This document shows positions 1-7,694 of a stretch of 34,991 nt of DNA, piece after piece. The notes below the pieces were generated by a model. That model was given only the letters and a program-made list of their open reading frames with translations, ran no database searches and had not been told where the DNA came from. Source of the stretch: Acidobacteriota bacterium (lineage in GTDB: Bacteria; Acidobacteriota; Terriglobia; Bryobacterales; Bryobacteraceae); NCBI GenBank assembly GCA_016871015.1, contig VFZX01000034.1, forward strand, positions 1 to 34,991. Reading direction: 5' to 3'. Position 1 is the stretch's first letter. Each line of letters opens with the position of its first letter. A program made the position numbers and the translations under genes.

Positions 1-54
1 TTCGTCATAGCCTACCGCTGCGAGTGTGGAAGACTCGACGGCTGTGATTGTCAT
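1..54 (-). CDS. KTSC domain protein, N-terminal fragment cut by the window edge
   Basis: An ATG at 52-54 reads leftward off the window and gives 18 residues, MTITAVESSTLAAVGYDE. The pattern V-x-S-S-x-L-x-x-V-G-Y-D is the start of the KTSC domain, a small domain of about 60 residues found alone or attached to nucleic-acid-related proteins; its biochemical role is poorly defined. The start is well supported: AAGGAGG lies 7 bases before the ATG. A candidate promoter and a leader hairpin sit directly upstream. The rest of the protein is outside the window, so length and any extra domains are unknown. Confidence 0.72.
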   Translation of the reverse strand, partial: MTITAVESSTLAAVGYDE

Positions 55-56
55 GC

Positions 57-80
57 GATCGCCTCCTTGTGGAGGCAATC
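57..80 (-). promoter_or_regulatory. Leader hairpin that buries the Shine-Dalgarno of the KTSC gene
   Basis: Read on the minus strand, arm 80-71 (GATTGCCTCC) pairs with arm 66-57 (GGAGGCGATC) around the four-base loop ACAA at 70-67. All ten pairs form, one as a G-U wobble. On the plus strand the same position is a C-A mismatch, so the fold suits minus-strand RNA better. The Shine-Dalgarno AAGGAGG is made of the loop end plus the 3' arm, so the closed hairpin should hide it. The hairpin fills almost all of the predicted leader. A regulatory role is inferred. Confidence 0.6.
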
Positions 81-90
81 GCCCTAAAAC

Positions 91-119
91 AGGATATCAC
101 AAAAATGTTCTTAAGTGAA
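91..119 (-). promoter_or_regulatory. Candidate sigma70-type promoter of the KTSC gene
   Basis: On the minus strand TTCACT (119-114) and TATCCT (96-91) are separated by 17 bases, four of six matches each to the -35 and -10 consensus. Initiation would fall near 84-85 and give a leader of about 31 bases, nearly all of it the SD-hiding hairpin. The -35 overlaps the last codons of the neighbouring hydrolase gene. Confidence 0.4.
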
Positions 120-121
120 CA
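101..121 (-). terminator. Weak intrinsic-terminator-like hairpin at the end of the hydrolase gene
   Basis: On the minus strand TGTTC (121-117) pairs with GAACA (110-106) around a six-base loop that contains the TAA stop, followed at once by five T residues (105-101). The stem has only five pairs, so termination would be weak. The same bases overlap the promoter proposed for the KTSC gene. Confidence 0.3.
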
Positions 122-2108
122 GTATTGTTCCTAGGCATGACAGGCCGACCCCATGCGTCGACAGGCATTCAAGGTACCATAGCTGCGCGGTGGCAGGTTC
201 CGTGATCCGCGGTACGGTCAGGCGCATCTGATAGACGCCGGCCGCGCCGGGAAGCAGTCTCACTGATGCTGTAGCATCCGTTAGCGAATGAAGGGTCTCC
301 CCCACCCGAAGGCGGTATCCGGACTTGGAGTCACTCATGCGAATCAAGGCACCCGTGGCGTCCGGATGGCCAGTGACCGGCAGGGTACTCACGGGACGGA
401 GCTTCAGATTCGTCAGATAAAGGAGGACCGTCTGGCCAGCACGGGCCGGATCCGCTGGAGTCGCGGCTTCCCCTGAGCGCTCGTGGACTGCGAGCGCGTT
501 GCCATCCGCTCCACGGAAGAAGTCGCTCCATCCGCTGTTCCGGTTGACCAGCAGTGCGCTGGTCCGGCCATCCTGTTCGACCGTCAACGCAGTCGTAGCG
601 GTTCGGGTCTCCCATGGGACCTGCACTCTGAGCCGCTGCAGCTTCCCGCCATCCTCAATTTCCAGGAACGCGCCGGACTCGGCCCCGCCGAACACAACCC
701 GTATCCCGAATTGAGATCGCGGATACGGGAACCCGGTCGGACGCCAGAGCGCAGGCAGTCCCTGCAGTCCGCTCACGATCATCGTGATCAGGGACCCAGG
801 CTGCCAGCTCGCGGGCATCCCGCTCGCGGCCGATACAACGGACCGCACATCAATCCCCGGCTCCGGATCGGGAAGGAATGTGCCGGCCGGCGGTCGCGGC
901 GCGCCACAATCGAGTAGCTGGTTGTGACCTGCGGCGAGGACGCTCCATGCGGGTTTGAATCCGCGCGAGCGATCCTCGAACGCCAGCCCCCAATGTCCGT
1001 TGAGCGACGCCTCCCCGGGCGGCAGCGACCACACCGGCGACGACCAGAGCGCCGGGGCGTCATAGAGGGTCCAATAGGCAGTCTTGTTGATGCCCAAGGC
1101 CTGGAACGCACACAGGGACGCCCGCAGCCATTCGGACTGGCCTTGCAGGTCCACCGTAGGCGCGCCATTTTCTCCAAGCGCCATCACCGGAGCGTCCGAG
1201 GAGCCGAAGGGTGACGAGATGCCGTACTCCGCGACGAACAACCGTTCGGCCGGAACGGCTCCTTCTCCGGTGGTGAGTTCGCGGAGGGAGGACTCGATCG
1301 CTTCCGGGTCCGGGCCAAAGACGTAGGTGTAAACCAGGTCCGGTCCGGCGGCCTCGCCGAGCTCGAACGACAAGTGGCGCCGCATCGAAGCGTAACGTTC
1401 CCGCGCGACCGCGGCATCAAGCCTGTATCCGCTCTCCCGGCCTCGGGACGGAAGGAACAGAAAAGTGATCAACGGCGTTTCGCCAGCCTTCCGCTTGAGC
1501 GCGGCGTACACCTTGCGCCAGAGCCGGCTGTATGGATTCGGTTGCGCGGGATCGTCGGCTGGCGCAGGCTCGCTGGCGTACAGCATCCCCCAGGCGGAAA
1601 TGTTCTTGTGCCGCGGCCCAAGGTATTCGATGAAGACCGAAGCCCAGCGCGCGATTTCTTCCGCGCGCTGTTCCACCGCGGTGGCGCTCAGGACATCCAT
1701 GTCTTCGTTGAAGGGCGTGTGCACGAAGTGCGGGATGACCCCCAAGCCGTGGCGGCCAGCGAGCGCGATGAACTCGTCGAGGGCCTCCCATTGACGGCGC
1801 GGCGACAGCCTGGGATCCGGAAATGCGAAGCCCGCCGGCTCGAGTTGTTTGGTGGATCCTTTGCGATGGAAGTCTGCGAACGTGGGCTGATCCCAGAGGT
1901 AGACGTGCAGTGTGTTGAAGCCGGACCGTTGAAGAAGTTCCATGTCGGTGGCGGCGAGCTGGCGTACCGGAAGCCCCGTGGCCCGGTCGGCTGAATGCCA
2001 GTCATAGAGCATCCGGAAATAGGGATGGCCGCGGGGCGCGTAATTGATCCCGCGCCACTCCGCCGCCTGACAGGCGGTTGTCAACAACAGGAGCCACGCC
2101 GGCCTCAT
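111..2108 (-). CDS. Secreted GH5-like glycoside hydrolase with TIGR03437-like C-terminal domain
   Basis: 665 residues. A short signal peptide (about 1-16) precedes a TIM-barrel-like region (about 17-400) opening with W-R-G-I-N-Y, as in clan GH-A cellulase/mannanase-type enzymes. Plausible catalytic glutamates are E180 in YASEP (the usual N of NEP is S here) and E294 in VAEYG. Residues about 420-655 match the domain common in Solibacter proteins: an SVVSAAS...PGSL opening and LLPGAAGVYQMRLTVP near the end. The gene is last in the receptor-transporter-hydrolase run, 30 bases after the transporter, which suggests action on the substrate imported there. No strong Shine-Dalgarno precedes the ATG. 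The exact family and substrate cannot be read from sequence. Confidence 0.72.
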   Translation of the reverse strand: MRPAWLLLLTTACQAAEWRGINYAPRGHPYFRMLYDWHSADRATGLPVRQLAATDMELLQRSGFNTLHVYLWDQPTFADFHRKGSTKQLEPAGFAFPDPRLSPRRQWEALDEFIALAGRHGLGVIPHFVHTPFNEDMDVLSATAVEQRAEEIARWASVFIEYLGPRHKNISAWGMLYASEPAPADDPAQPNPYSRLWRKVYAALKRKAGETPLITFLFLPSRGRESGYRLDAAVARERYASMRRHLSFELGEAAGPDLVYTYVFGPDPEAIESSLRELTTGEGAVPAERLFVAEYGISSPFGSSDAPVMALGENGAPTVDLQGQSEWLRASLCAFQALGINKTAYWTLYDAPALWSSPVWSLPPGEASLNGHWGLAFEDRSRGFKPAWSVLAAGHNQLLDCGAPRPPAGTFLPDPEPGIDVRSVVSAASGMPASWQPGSLITMIVSGLQGLPALWRPTGFPYPRSQFGIRVVFGGAESGAFLEIEDGGKLQRLRVQVPWETRTATTALTVEQDGRTSALLVNRNSGWSDFFRGADGNALAVHERSGEAATPADPARAGQTVLLYLTNLKLRPVSTLPVTGHPDATGALIRMSDSKSGYRLRVGETLHSLTDATASVRLLPGAAGVYQMRLTVPRITEPATAQLWYLECLSTHGVGLSCLGTILFT

Positions 2109-2138
2109 GCTTCAAAGACCCGCGAAGGCCCGAATCAA

Positions 2139-3329
2139 CTACGGCGCGAGCTTTACCGGACCCCGCACCAGCCACCGGATGATCAGGTACGCCACCGGAT
2201 GCATGAAGGCCATGATGACGAAGATCACGTCGTAGGAGTAATGCTGCACGATGTGTCCGGTCATCCAGGTGAACAGCGTCCCGCCGAGTCCGTTGCCGAA
2301 TGCCACGATCCCCGAGAGCGAGCCCACCACGTGGCCCGGATAGATGTCATTGGTGATCGCCATGATGTTCGACTTCCAGGCCATGTGCGCGAACGTCACC
2401 ACGCAGATCACGCCCAGGACCACCGTGTTCGAAGGCGCGTTGGCGATCAGCAGGCTCAGCGGCATCATCAGCGCGAAGGGCCACATGCCCAGGGACCTTG
2501 CCCGTGACACTTCATAGCCGCGCTTCACCAGGTATCCCGACAGCACTCCGCCCACGATCGCGCCGATGTCTCCGGTCAAATAGGGCAGCCACGCAAGCAT
2601 CCCCACTTCCTTCATCGTGAATCCGCGCCGTTCGGTGAGGAACTTCGGCAGCCAGAACAGGTAGAACCACCACACCGGATCGGAGAAGAACCGCCCGAGC
2701 ATCAGTCCCCAAGTCTGCCGGTAGCGCAGCAGCGAAAGCCAGGGAACACGCGCGGGTGCGGTAGCCGGATCCACCGGCGGGGTCCGGTAGAGCCACAGCC
2801 ATGCGGCGAGCCAGAGGAATCCCGTTGCGCCGGTGACAACGAACGCGGTCTGCCAGTTGTAGGCCTGCAGCAGAAAATAGATCACCGGCGGCGCGATCAC
2901 CGCGCCGACCGAGGCGCCCGCCTGGACCAGGCCGTGCACGAAGGCGCGCTCCTTGGGCTCGTACAACTCGGAGATCGCGCGGGAGGCGGCCATGAAGTTG
3001 CCCGGCTCGCCGATCCCCAGCAGCATCCGGAAGAATCCAAGCTGCATGGCCGACTGCGCGAAGGCATGCAACATGTTGCTCACCGACCACCAGGCAACGA
3101 ACGCGGCCAGCGCCATGCGTGTGCCCCAGCGGTCCACCAGGATCCCCGAGCCGATGTACATCAGCGTGTAGGCAACCAGGAACGCGTTGAGGATATAGGA
3201 GTACTCAACCGCCGAGAGCCCCAGTTCCTTGGTGATCACTGGCGCGGCGATCGACAGCGTCTGCCGGTCCAGGTAGTTGATGACCGTGGACAGGAAGAGC
3301 AGGATCGCGATCCACCAGCGCAGGTGCAT
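2139..3329 (-). CDS. MFS transporter, anion:cation symporter (hexuronate-like) family
   Basis: 396 residues with about 12 hydrophobic segments. The first helix ends in NYLDRQTLS (about 18-26), typical of the ACS family that includes ExuT, GudP and related sugar-acid transporters. The loop after helix 2 carries DRWGTRM, the MFS motif A. It lies 13 bases after the outer-membrane receptor and 30 bases before the hydrolase, so it probably moves the receptor's cargo across the inner membrane. A hexuronate, aldonate or similar acidic sugar is the most likely substrate, from family membership only. Confidence 0.85.
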   Translation of the reverse strand: MHLRWWIAILLFLSTVINYLDRQTLSIAAPVITKELGLSAVEYSYILNAFLVAYTLMYIGSGILVDRWGTRMALAAFVAWWSVSNMLHAFAQSAMQLGFFRMLLGIGEPGNFMAASRAISELYEPKERAFVHGLVQAGASVGAVIAPPVIYFLLQAYNWQTAFVVTGATGFLWLAAWLWLYRTPPVDPATAPARVPWLSLLRYRQTWGLMLGRFFSDPVWWFYLFWLPKFLTERRGFTMKEVGMLAWLPYLTGDIGAIVGGVLSGYLVKRGYEVSRARSLGMWPFALMMPLSLLIANAPSNTVVLGVICVVTFAHMAWKSNIMAITNDIYPGHVVGSLSGIVAFGNGLGGTLFTWMTGHIVQHYSYDVIFVIMAFMHPVAYLIIRWLVRGPVKLAP

Positions 3330-3342
3330 CGAAGTGAAGCTA

Positions 3343-6300
3343 CTAGAAAATCACCTTCAGCGCAAGCTGTCCGATGCGTGCATCCCGCGCCGAGTTGACG
3401 GTGCCGAACGTGGAGCTGCGGTTCCGGCCGTCCGCGCCCGGTGAGAAGTTGTCGTCGGCCAGTCCCAGATTCACGCGGTTCGCCACGTTGAAGGCCTCGG
3501 CCCGGAACTCCAGCCGGATGCGTTCGGTGATCGACGTATTCTTGATGAGCGAGACATCGAAGTTCACCGCGCCCGGGTGCCGGGCGTCGGGAAGCGTGCG
3601 CCCGACATTGCCCAGCTCGAACTCGGGTGGATTCACGAAGACGTCGGTGCGGAACCAATTCGTGCGGACGGCGCCGTCGAGCCGCGCGCTGACGCCCGTC
3701 GAGTTCGGACGGTCGGCGGCGAAGTTGTTCGCCCCGCGCACCGTGAGCGGGATGCCCGATTGAATCACATTGATCAGGTTGAGCTGCCATCCGCCCACGA
3801 TCTTCTCCGCGACGGCGTTCGACGGAGCGAACAGCTTGCCCTTTCCGAAGGGCAGCTCATACAGCACGCTCACGACGCTGCGCTGTGCGACATCGGCGGG
3901 ATCGAGAGCCTTATTCAGCTTGCGGTTGGTGAAGCCGTCCTGGAATCCGTTTTCGTTGGTCTGTTCGACCGGTCCGAAGTCCACCGGGACCGACACGCCG
4001 TCGCTCATTTTCTTTCCCGCTGTGTAGGCCAGGTGCACCAGAAGGCCATTCGACATGCGCTTCTTCGCGTTGAACTGCATCTGGTGCGAGAGATAGTTGC
4101 CGTACCGCGGATTGCGGATGCTGACGCTGTTGTAGTGCGGATACGGCAGCAGCGTGCGCTCGCGCGTCACCGTGGCCGCGCCCAGTCCTCCGGGAACGCG
4201 CCCGGCGAGCGGGTTTGGCACCACGTCCTGGAGTGTGCGTCCCAACCGCTTCCGCTCATCCGGCGTGAGCTGATTGATGCCGTAGCTGTTGGCGATGAAG
4301 TGATTGCCCTTGTTCGCCGCGTAGGTGACGTCGAAGAGCCAGCCGCGGATTTCCTGCTGCAGCGAGGCGGTCCACTGCTGGGTCACCGGTGTCGTCTTGT
4401 CGTCCTCCATGGTGTTGACAGCTTGTCCCAGCAGCGCGCTTGGACCAGCCCTCGAGCCAGGCGACTCGATCGGCGGCGAAGGCAATCCCTGCGCGAACAG
4501 GAACGCCCGCTGTCCCGGCGCGCGCGCTACGTATTGCGTGTTATTCGTCGAGAACAATTGCGTGTTGCCGAGGAAGTTGCGCCAGAAGACGGGAGGATAG
4601 AAGATCCCGTAGCCGCCACGGAGCACGGTCCGGCCGTTGCCGAAAATGTCGAACGCGAAGCCAGCGCGCGGTGCGAAGTCGTTGTAGTCCTCTTTCAAGA
4701 ACGTGCGCGGCTGGCCGTCGACGCCCGCGAACACGGTCCGCCCCTGGAGGCCGGACACCGGGTCCCGACCGAACAGATCGAAGTTGATCTGGCCGTTGTG
4801 GCGCTCGTAGGGCTTCTGCTGGAAGTCGTAGCGGAAGCCGAGGTTCAGGGTCAGGCGGCGCGTCACCTTCCAGTCGTCCTGGATGAACGCGCTCGAGGAG
4901 AATCCATGCCAACTGTTGCCGAGGATCCGGTCGATGCCAGCGCTGGATACTTCGCCCAACAGGAACTGCGCCAAGTTGTTACCAGTGGCGGCAGGCGCCT
5001 GCGGATTTGTCGTGAGTCCTGCGAATGCGTAGCTTCCTGACAGCGCCGCCCCCTGCAGGTTGCCGCCCTGCAACAGGCGGTGGTTGTAGCCAAGCTTGAA
5101 GGTGTGGTTGCCGGTGATCTTGGTCACCATGTCCTGGATGTCCCAATTGAACGACCCACGGTTGCCGGCCGCGCCGCCACCAATCTCGCCGTGGCCAAAG
5201 TTGACCGCGGGCATCTGGTCGTTCGGCACGCTCGCCGGAAGTCCCAGTTTGCGCGGCCAGTCCTTGAGGTAGTTCACGGCCACGAAAATGAACGACTGCC
5301 GCATGACGCCCACGCGCAGGTCATTGATGAGGGTGGGAGAGAAGGTGTGGGTGTCGCTCACCACGGCGTTGCGGTTGGTCTGGTCGTCGGAGCGGTTGCC
5401 GCCGGCGCTGGGATCAAGGAAGAACGAATTCCCGAACGGCTTGTGCTGGGCTGAGGTGTAGCGTACGAACATCGAGTTCCGGTCGTTGATGCGATGGTCC
5501 ACCTTGAAGTTCCATTGGCGCCAGTCGATTGTGCTGCGTGCCGCGTCCTGGAAGTTCTGCGCCTGGGTGAACGCGTTCTGAGGGACCCGGTTGGGCAGCG
5601 GATAAAGCTCGACGATCTTGGGCGTGATGGGATCAAAACGGCCCCGCGGCACCTGGTTGCCCGGAAACACGTCGCGGACCTGGCCCGCGCCCGCCGGGTT
5701 CGCCCGCGTGGTGGCCGGATCGAAGATGGGAATGAGCTCGCCGCGGTCCGTGAACAGATTGCTGAAATCGCCGTTGCGCCAGTTGGCCAGCGGCATCGTC
5801 GCGATGCGCGGATTGCTCCGGCGCGACTTGTAGTCCTCGAAATTGAAGAATCCGAAGGTGCGGTCTTTGCGCACCGGGCCACCAACGGCGCCGCCGTATT
5901 GGTTGTAGCGGAACGGCAGCTTGTTGGGTGCGAACGTGTTCCGCGCATCGAACTTGTCGTTGCGCAGGAACTCGTACAGCGAACCATGAATCTGGTTCGT
6001 ACCGGACTTGGTCACCAGGTTGATGGTGCCGCCCGCGGTAAATCCGAACTCGGCCGACATGGGTCCGCTCTGCACCTTGAACTCCTCGACGGCGTCCACC
6101 GCGGGAGGGACGCCCACTTCGCCGACATAGCTCAGGATGTTGTTCGAGCCGTCAAGCATTTGCGCGTTCATCGAATTCGGACTGCCGTTGATTGAGATCG
6201 ACGAGATCTGGATGCCGCGGTCGCCGAATCCGGAATTCGTGGGACCGGCGTTGGACACTACGCCCGTGGTCAGCAGCGTCAACGCCAGCGCGCCGCGCCC

Positions 6301-6726
6301 GTTCAACGGAAGGTCGCGCACGCGGCGGTTTTCGATCACCTCGCCCACCGTGGCGTTCGAGGTATTGACCAGCGGCGCTTCGCCCACCACTTCCACCGTT
6401 TCCGCCACCTGGCCAACTTCCATGCGGATGTTGACTTGCGCGTTCTGGTTCACCTGCAGGGTAATTCCGCTGCGCACGGCGCGCTTGAATCCGGCGAGCT
6501 CGGCGGTCACTTCGTATTCGCCCACAGCCATGCCTGGGGCTGTATAGAAGCCCTGGTCATTGGTGCGCGTGCCGAACGTGATGTTGGTGCCCGTGTTGCG
6601 TACGCGGATCCCGGCGCCCGCGGCAACGGCGTCCTGGGGGTCGGTGACGATTCCGCTGATGGTGCCGGTTCCCTGCTGGGCCAGCGCGGCGAGAGCGGTG
6701 AAAACGAAAGCGGCGATTCTATGCAT
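3343..6726 (-). CDS. Oar-like TonB-dependent outer-membrane receptor with carboxypeptidase-regulatory-like N-terminus
   Basis: 1127 residues. A signal peptide (about 1-17) is followed by a beta-sandwich domain (about 20-105, GTISGIVTDPQ start) of the CarboxypepD_reg-like type. A TonB plug follows, with VGEAPLVNTSNATVGEVI and RDLPLNGR (about 113-145), and the INLVTKSGTNQIHGSLYEF segment marks the barrel entry. The chain ends in LALKVIF; a terminal Phe is the usual signal for the barrel-assembly machinery. Such receptors are greatly expanded in Solibacteres and are thought to import oligosaccharides or peptides. The ATG at 6726 overlaps the end of a 72-codon Tat-signal frame by 8 bases. No clear Shine-Dalgarno is present, so translation may be coupled to that frame. 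Its promoter lies near the divergent GntR gene. Confidence 0.9.
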   Translation of the reverse strand: MHRIAAFVFTALAALAQQGTGTISGIVTDPQDAVAAGAGIRVRNTGTNITFGTRTNDQGFYTAPGMAVGEYEVTAELAGFKRAVRSGITLQVNQNAQVNIRMEVGQVAETVEVVGEAPLVNTSNATVGEVIENRRVRDLPLNGRGALALTLLTTGVVSNAGPTNSGFGDRGIQISSISINGSPNSMNAQMLDGSNNILSYVGEVGVPPAVDAVEEFKVQSGPMSAEFGFTAGGTINLVTKSGTNQIHGSLYEFLRNDKFDARNTFAPNKLPFRYNQYGGAVGGPVRKDRTFGFFNFEDYKSRRSNPRIATMPLANWRNGDFSNLFTDRGELIPIFDPATTRANPAGAGQVRDVFPGNQVPRGRFDPITPKIVELYPLPNRVPQNAFTQAQNFQDAARSTIDWRQWNFKVDHRINDRNSMFVRYTSAQHKPFGNSFFLDPSAGGNRSDDQTNRNAVVSDTHTFSPTLINDLRVGVMRQSFIFVAVNYLKDWPRKLGLPASVPNDQMPAVNFGHGEIGGGAAGNRGSFNWDIQDMVTKITGNHTFKLGYNHRLLQGGNLQGAALSGSYAFAGLTTNPQAPAATGNNLAQFLLGEVSSAGIDRILGNSWHGFSSSAFIQDDWKVTRRLTLNLGFRYDFQQKPYERHNGQINFDLFGRDPVSGLQGRTVFAGVDGQPRTFLKEDYNDFAPRAGFAFDIFGNGRTVLRGGYGIFYPPVFWRNFLGNTQLFSTNNTQYVARAPGQRAFLFAQGLPSPPIESPGSRAGPSALLGQAVNTMEDDKTTPVTQQWTASLQQEIRGWLFDVTYAANKGNHFIANSYGINQLTPDERKRLGRTLQDVVPNPLAGRVPGGLGAATVTRERTLLPYPHYNSVSIRNPRYGNYLSHQMQFNAKKRMSNGLLVHLAYTAGKKMSDGVSVPVDFGPVEQTNENGFQDGFTNRKLNKALDPADVAQRSVVSVLYELPFGKGKLFAPSNAVAEKIVGGWQLNLINVIQSGIPLTVRGANNFAADRPNSTGVSARLDGAVRTNWFRTDVFVNPPEFELGNVGRTLPDARHPGAVNFDVSLIKNTSITERIRLEFRAEAFNVANRVNLGLADDNFSPGADGRNRSSTFGTVNSARDARIGQLALKVIF

Positions 6727-6937
6727 AACAACGAGCTGGTAGTTTCCCTTGACGCTGGCCAGCGGGATCCACTGGCCCTCTGAATTTGGTACGGCACGCT
6801 GTAGTCACGCACCTTTTCCGTTTGCGGACCACGGACGATGCCCCGGCTGATGGTGATTGTGCGGCAGGAAGCTGGTCTGCGAGGACGATAAGTGAGTAGC
6901 CGCCCGCGGCCGAAGCAATGAAGTCGCGGCGATTCAT
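6719..6937 (-). pseudogene. Tat-signal gene fragment or short leader frame ahead of the receptor
   Basis: 72 codons beginning MNRRDFIASAAGGYSL, a clear twin-arginine signal (R-R-D-F) with a hydrophobic core and an A-x-A-like end near residue 27. The remaining 45 residues are strongly basic and resemble no mature protein. Another frame over the same bases reads EGQWIPLASVKGNYQLVV, which looks protein-like, so frameshifts in a decayed gene are possible. The stop TAG (6721-6719) overlaps the receptor ATG within ATGCATAG. TAGAGT lies 8 bases before this ATG, so the frame may still be transcribed and translated as a coupling leader. Remnant versus functional leader is unresolved. Confidence 0.4.
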
Positions 6938-6945
6938 GAACGGCT

Positions 6946-6951
6946 ACTCTA
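6946..6951 (-). promoter_or_regulatory. Candidate -10 element before the Tat-signal frame and receptor
   Basis: TAGAGT on the minus strand ends 8 bases before the ATG at 6937, and no Shine-Dalgarno is visible. The spacing fits a leaderless or near-leaderless start. It is one of several TANNNT hexamers in this window at the same distance from a start codon. Confidence 0.35.
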
Positions 6952-6982
6952 TGGTGCCACATCGCAGAGTTGGTTGGCAAGA

Positions 6983-7012
6983 AAAATATTTCAGATTCTT
7001 GATCTTTTACAA
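6983..7012 (-). promoter_or_regulatory. Alternative sigma70-like promoter for the receptor operon in an AT-rich island
   Basis: On the minus strand TTGTAA (7012-7007) and TATTTT (6988-6983) are 18 bases apart, four of six matches each. The surrounding 40 bases are strikingly AT-rich for this genome. The site faces the receptor operon and sits where a divergent GntR regulator could act, though I find no clear operator palindrome. Confidence 0.33.
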
Positions 7013-7023
7013 GCTGCGCCGTG

Positions 7024-7029
7024 TATCCT
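7024..7029 (+). promoter_or_regulatory. Candidate -10 element for a leaderless GntR-gene transcript
   Basis: TATCCT ends 8 bases before the ATG at 7038. No strong Shine-Dalgarno is present (only GGTAAG). TTGATC at 6999-7004 could be a poor -35 with a 19-base spacer. Confidence 0.35.
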
Positions 7030-7037
7030 GGTAAGAC

Positions 7038-7694
7038 ATGGAATTGACGCGGATCCGCCAACAGCGCGCGACCGATGAAGTCTACAGCGCGCTGCGGCAG
7101 GCGATCCTCACGCACGTCTTCCAGCCCGGGGAGCGGCTGAACATTCCGGACATAGCGGGCAAGCTGGGGGTGAGCCTGACGCCGGTGAGGCATGCGATCC
7201 AGGCGCTGGCGGCGGAGGGGCTGATCTCGATCCAACCGCGGAGCGGGACGTATGTAGCGAGCTTCACGGCCCGGGACATCGAGGAGACGTTCGACATCCG
7301 GTGCGCGCTCGAATGTCTGGCGGCAGAATCAGCGGTGTCGCGCATCACGGCGGCGGAGCTCGGCCGGCTGCGGGAGCTGCTGGCGGCGATGGACGGGGAG
7401 GTCCGGGACGAGGCGCACAACGCCGAGTTCCACGGGATCCTGGTGCGGGCGGCGGGGAATCAGAAGTTGGCGGAGATGTACGAGGGCTTGAAGGCGAACA
7501 TCCAGATTGCGCGGGTCCATCTGGCGGAAGGCTACCGTGGGGCGCGGTTGGTACAGGAGCGTGAGGAGCATCGCAGGATCTATGAGGCTCTTGACGCACG
7601 GGACGCGGTCCGGCTGCAGCAGGAGTTGCGGGTCCATATCCAAAGGGCGAAGCGGTCGTTGGCGGCGAGTTGGGCGGCTCCGGCTGGGGTTTAG
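7038..7694 (+). CDS. GntR-family transcriptional regulator, FadR/FCD subfamily
   Basis: 218 residues. The N-terminal winged helix-turn-helix spans about 10-75, with GERLNIPDIAGKLGVSLTPV at its core and the wing near RSGTYV. An all-helical FCD ligand domain follows (about 80-205). N128, H132, H178 and H200 sit where FCD proteins bind a metal ion used to hold carboxylate ligands; N replaces the more usual D at the first site. It is divergent from the receptor-transporter-hydrolase operon, the usual place for the local regulator. FCD proteins often sense sugar acids or other small carboxylates, consistent with the adjacent hexuronate-like transporter. Its TAG overlaps the TAA of the convergent lipid kinase by four bases. 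Confidence 0.9.
   Translation: MELTRIRQQRATDEVYSALRQAILTHVFQPGERLNIPDIAGKLGVSLTPVRHAIQALAAEGLISIQPRSGTYVASFTARDIEETFDIRCALECLAAESAVSRITAAELGRLRELLAAMDGEVRDEAHNAEFHGILVRAAGNQKLAEMYEGLKANIQIARVHLAEGYRGARLVQEREEHRRIYEALDARDAVRLQQELRVHIQRAKRSLAASWAAPAGV

Noticed and set aside
117-130. GAACA-GTAT-TGTTC near-palindrome resembling a LexA-type box
   Set aside because: The inner spacing (GAAC-N6-GTTC) does not match the Gram-positive box (GAAC-N4-GTTC), and it lies inside the coding end of a hydrolase with no SOS gene nearby.
3577-5040. Long plus-strand open frame (487 codons) opposite the first receptor
   Set aside because: It is the antisense shadow of a confident receptor gene; its protein is low-complexity Arg/Val/Glu-rich with no motif.
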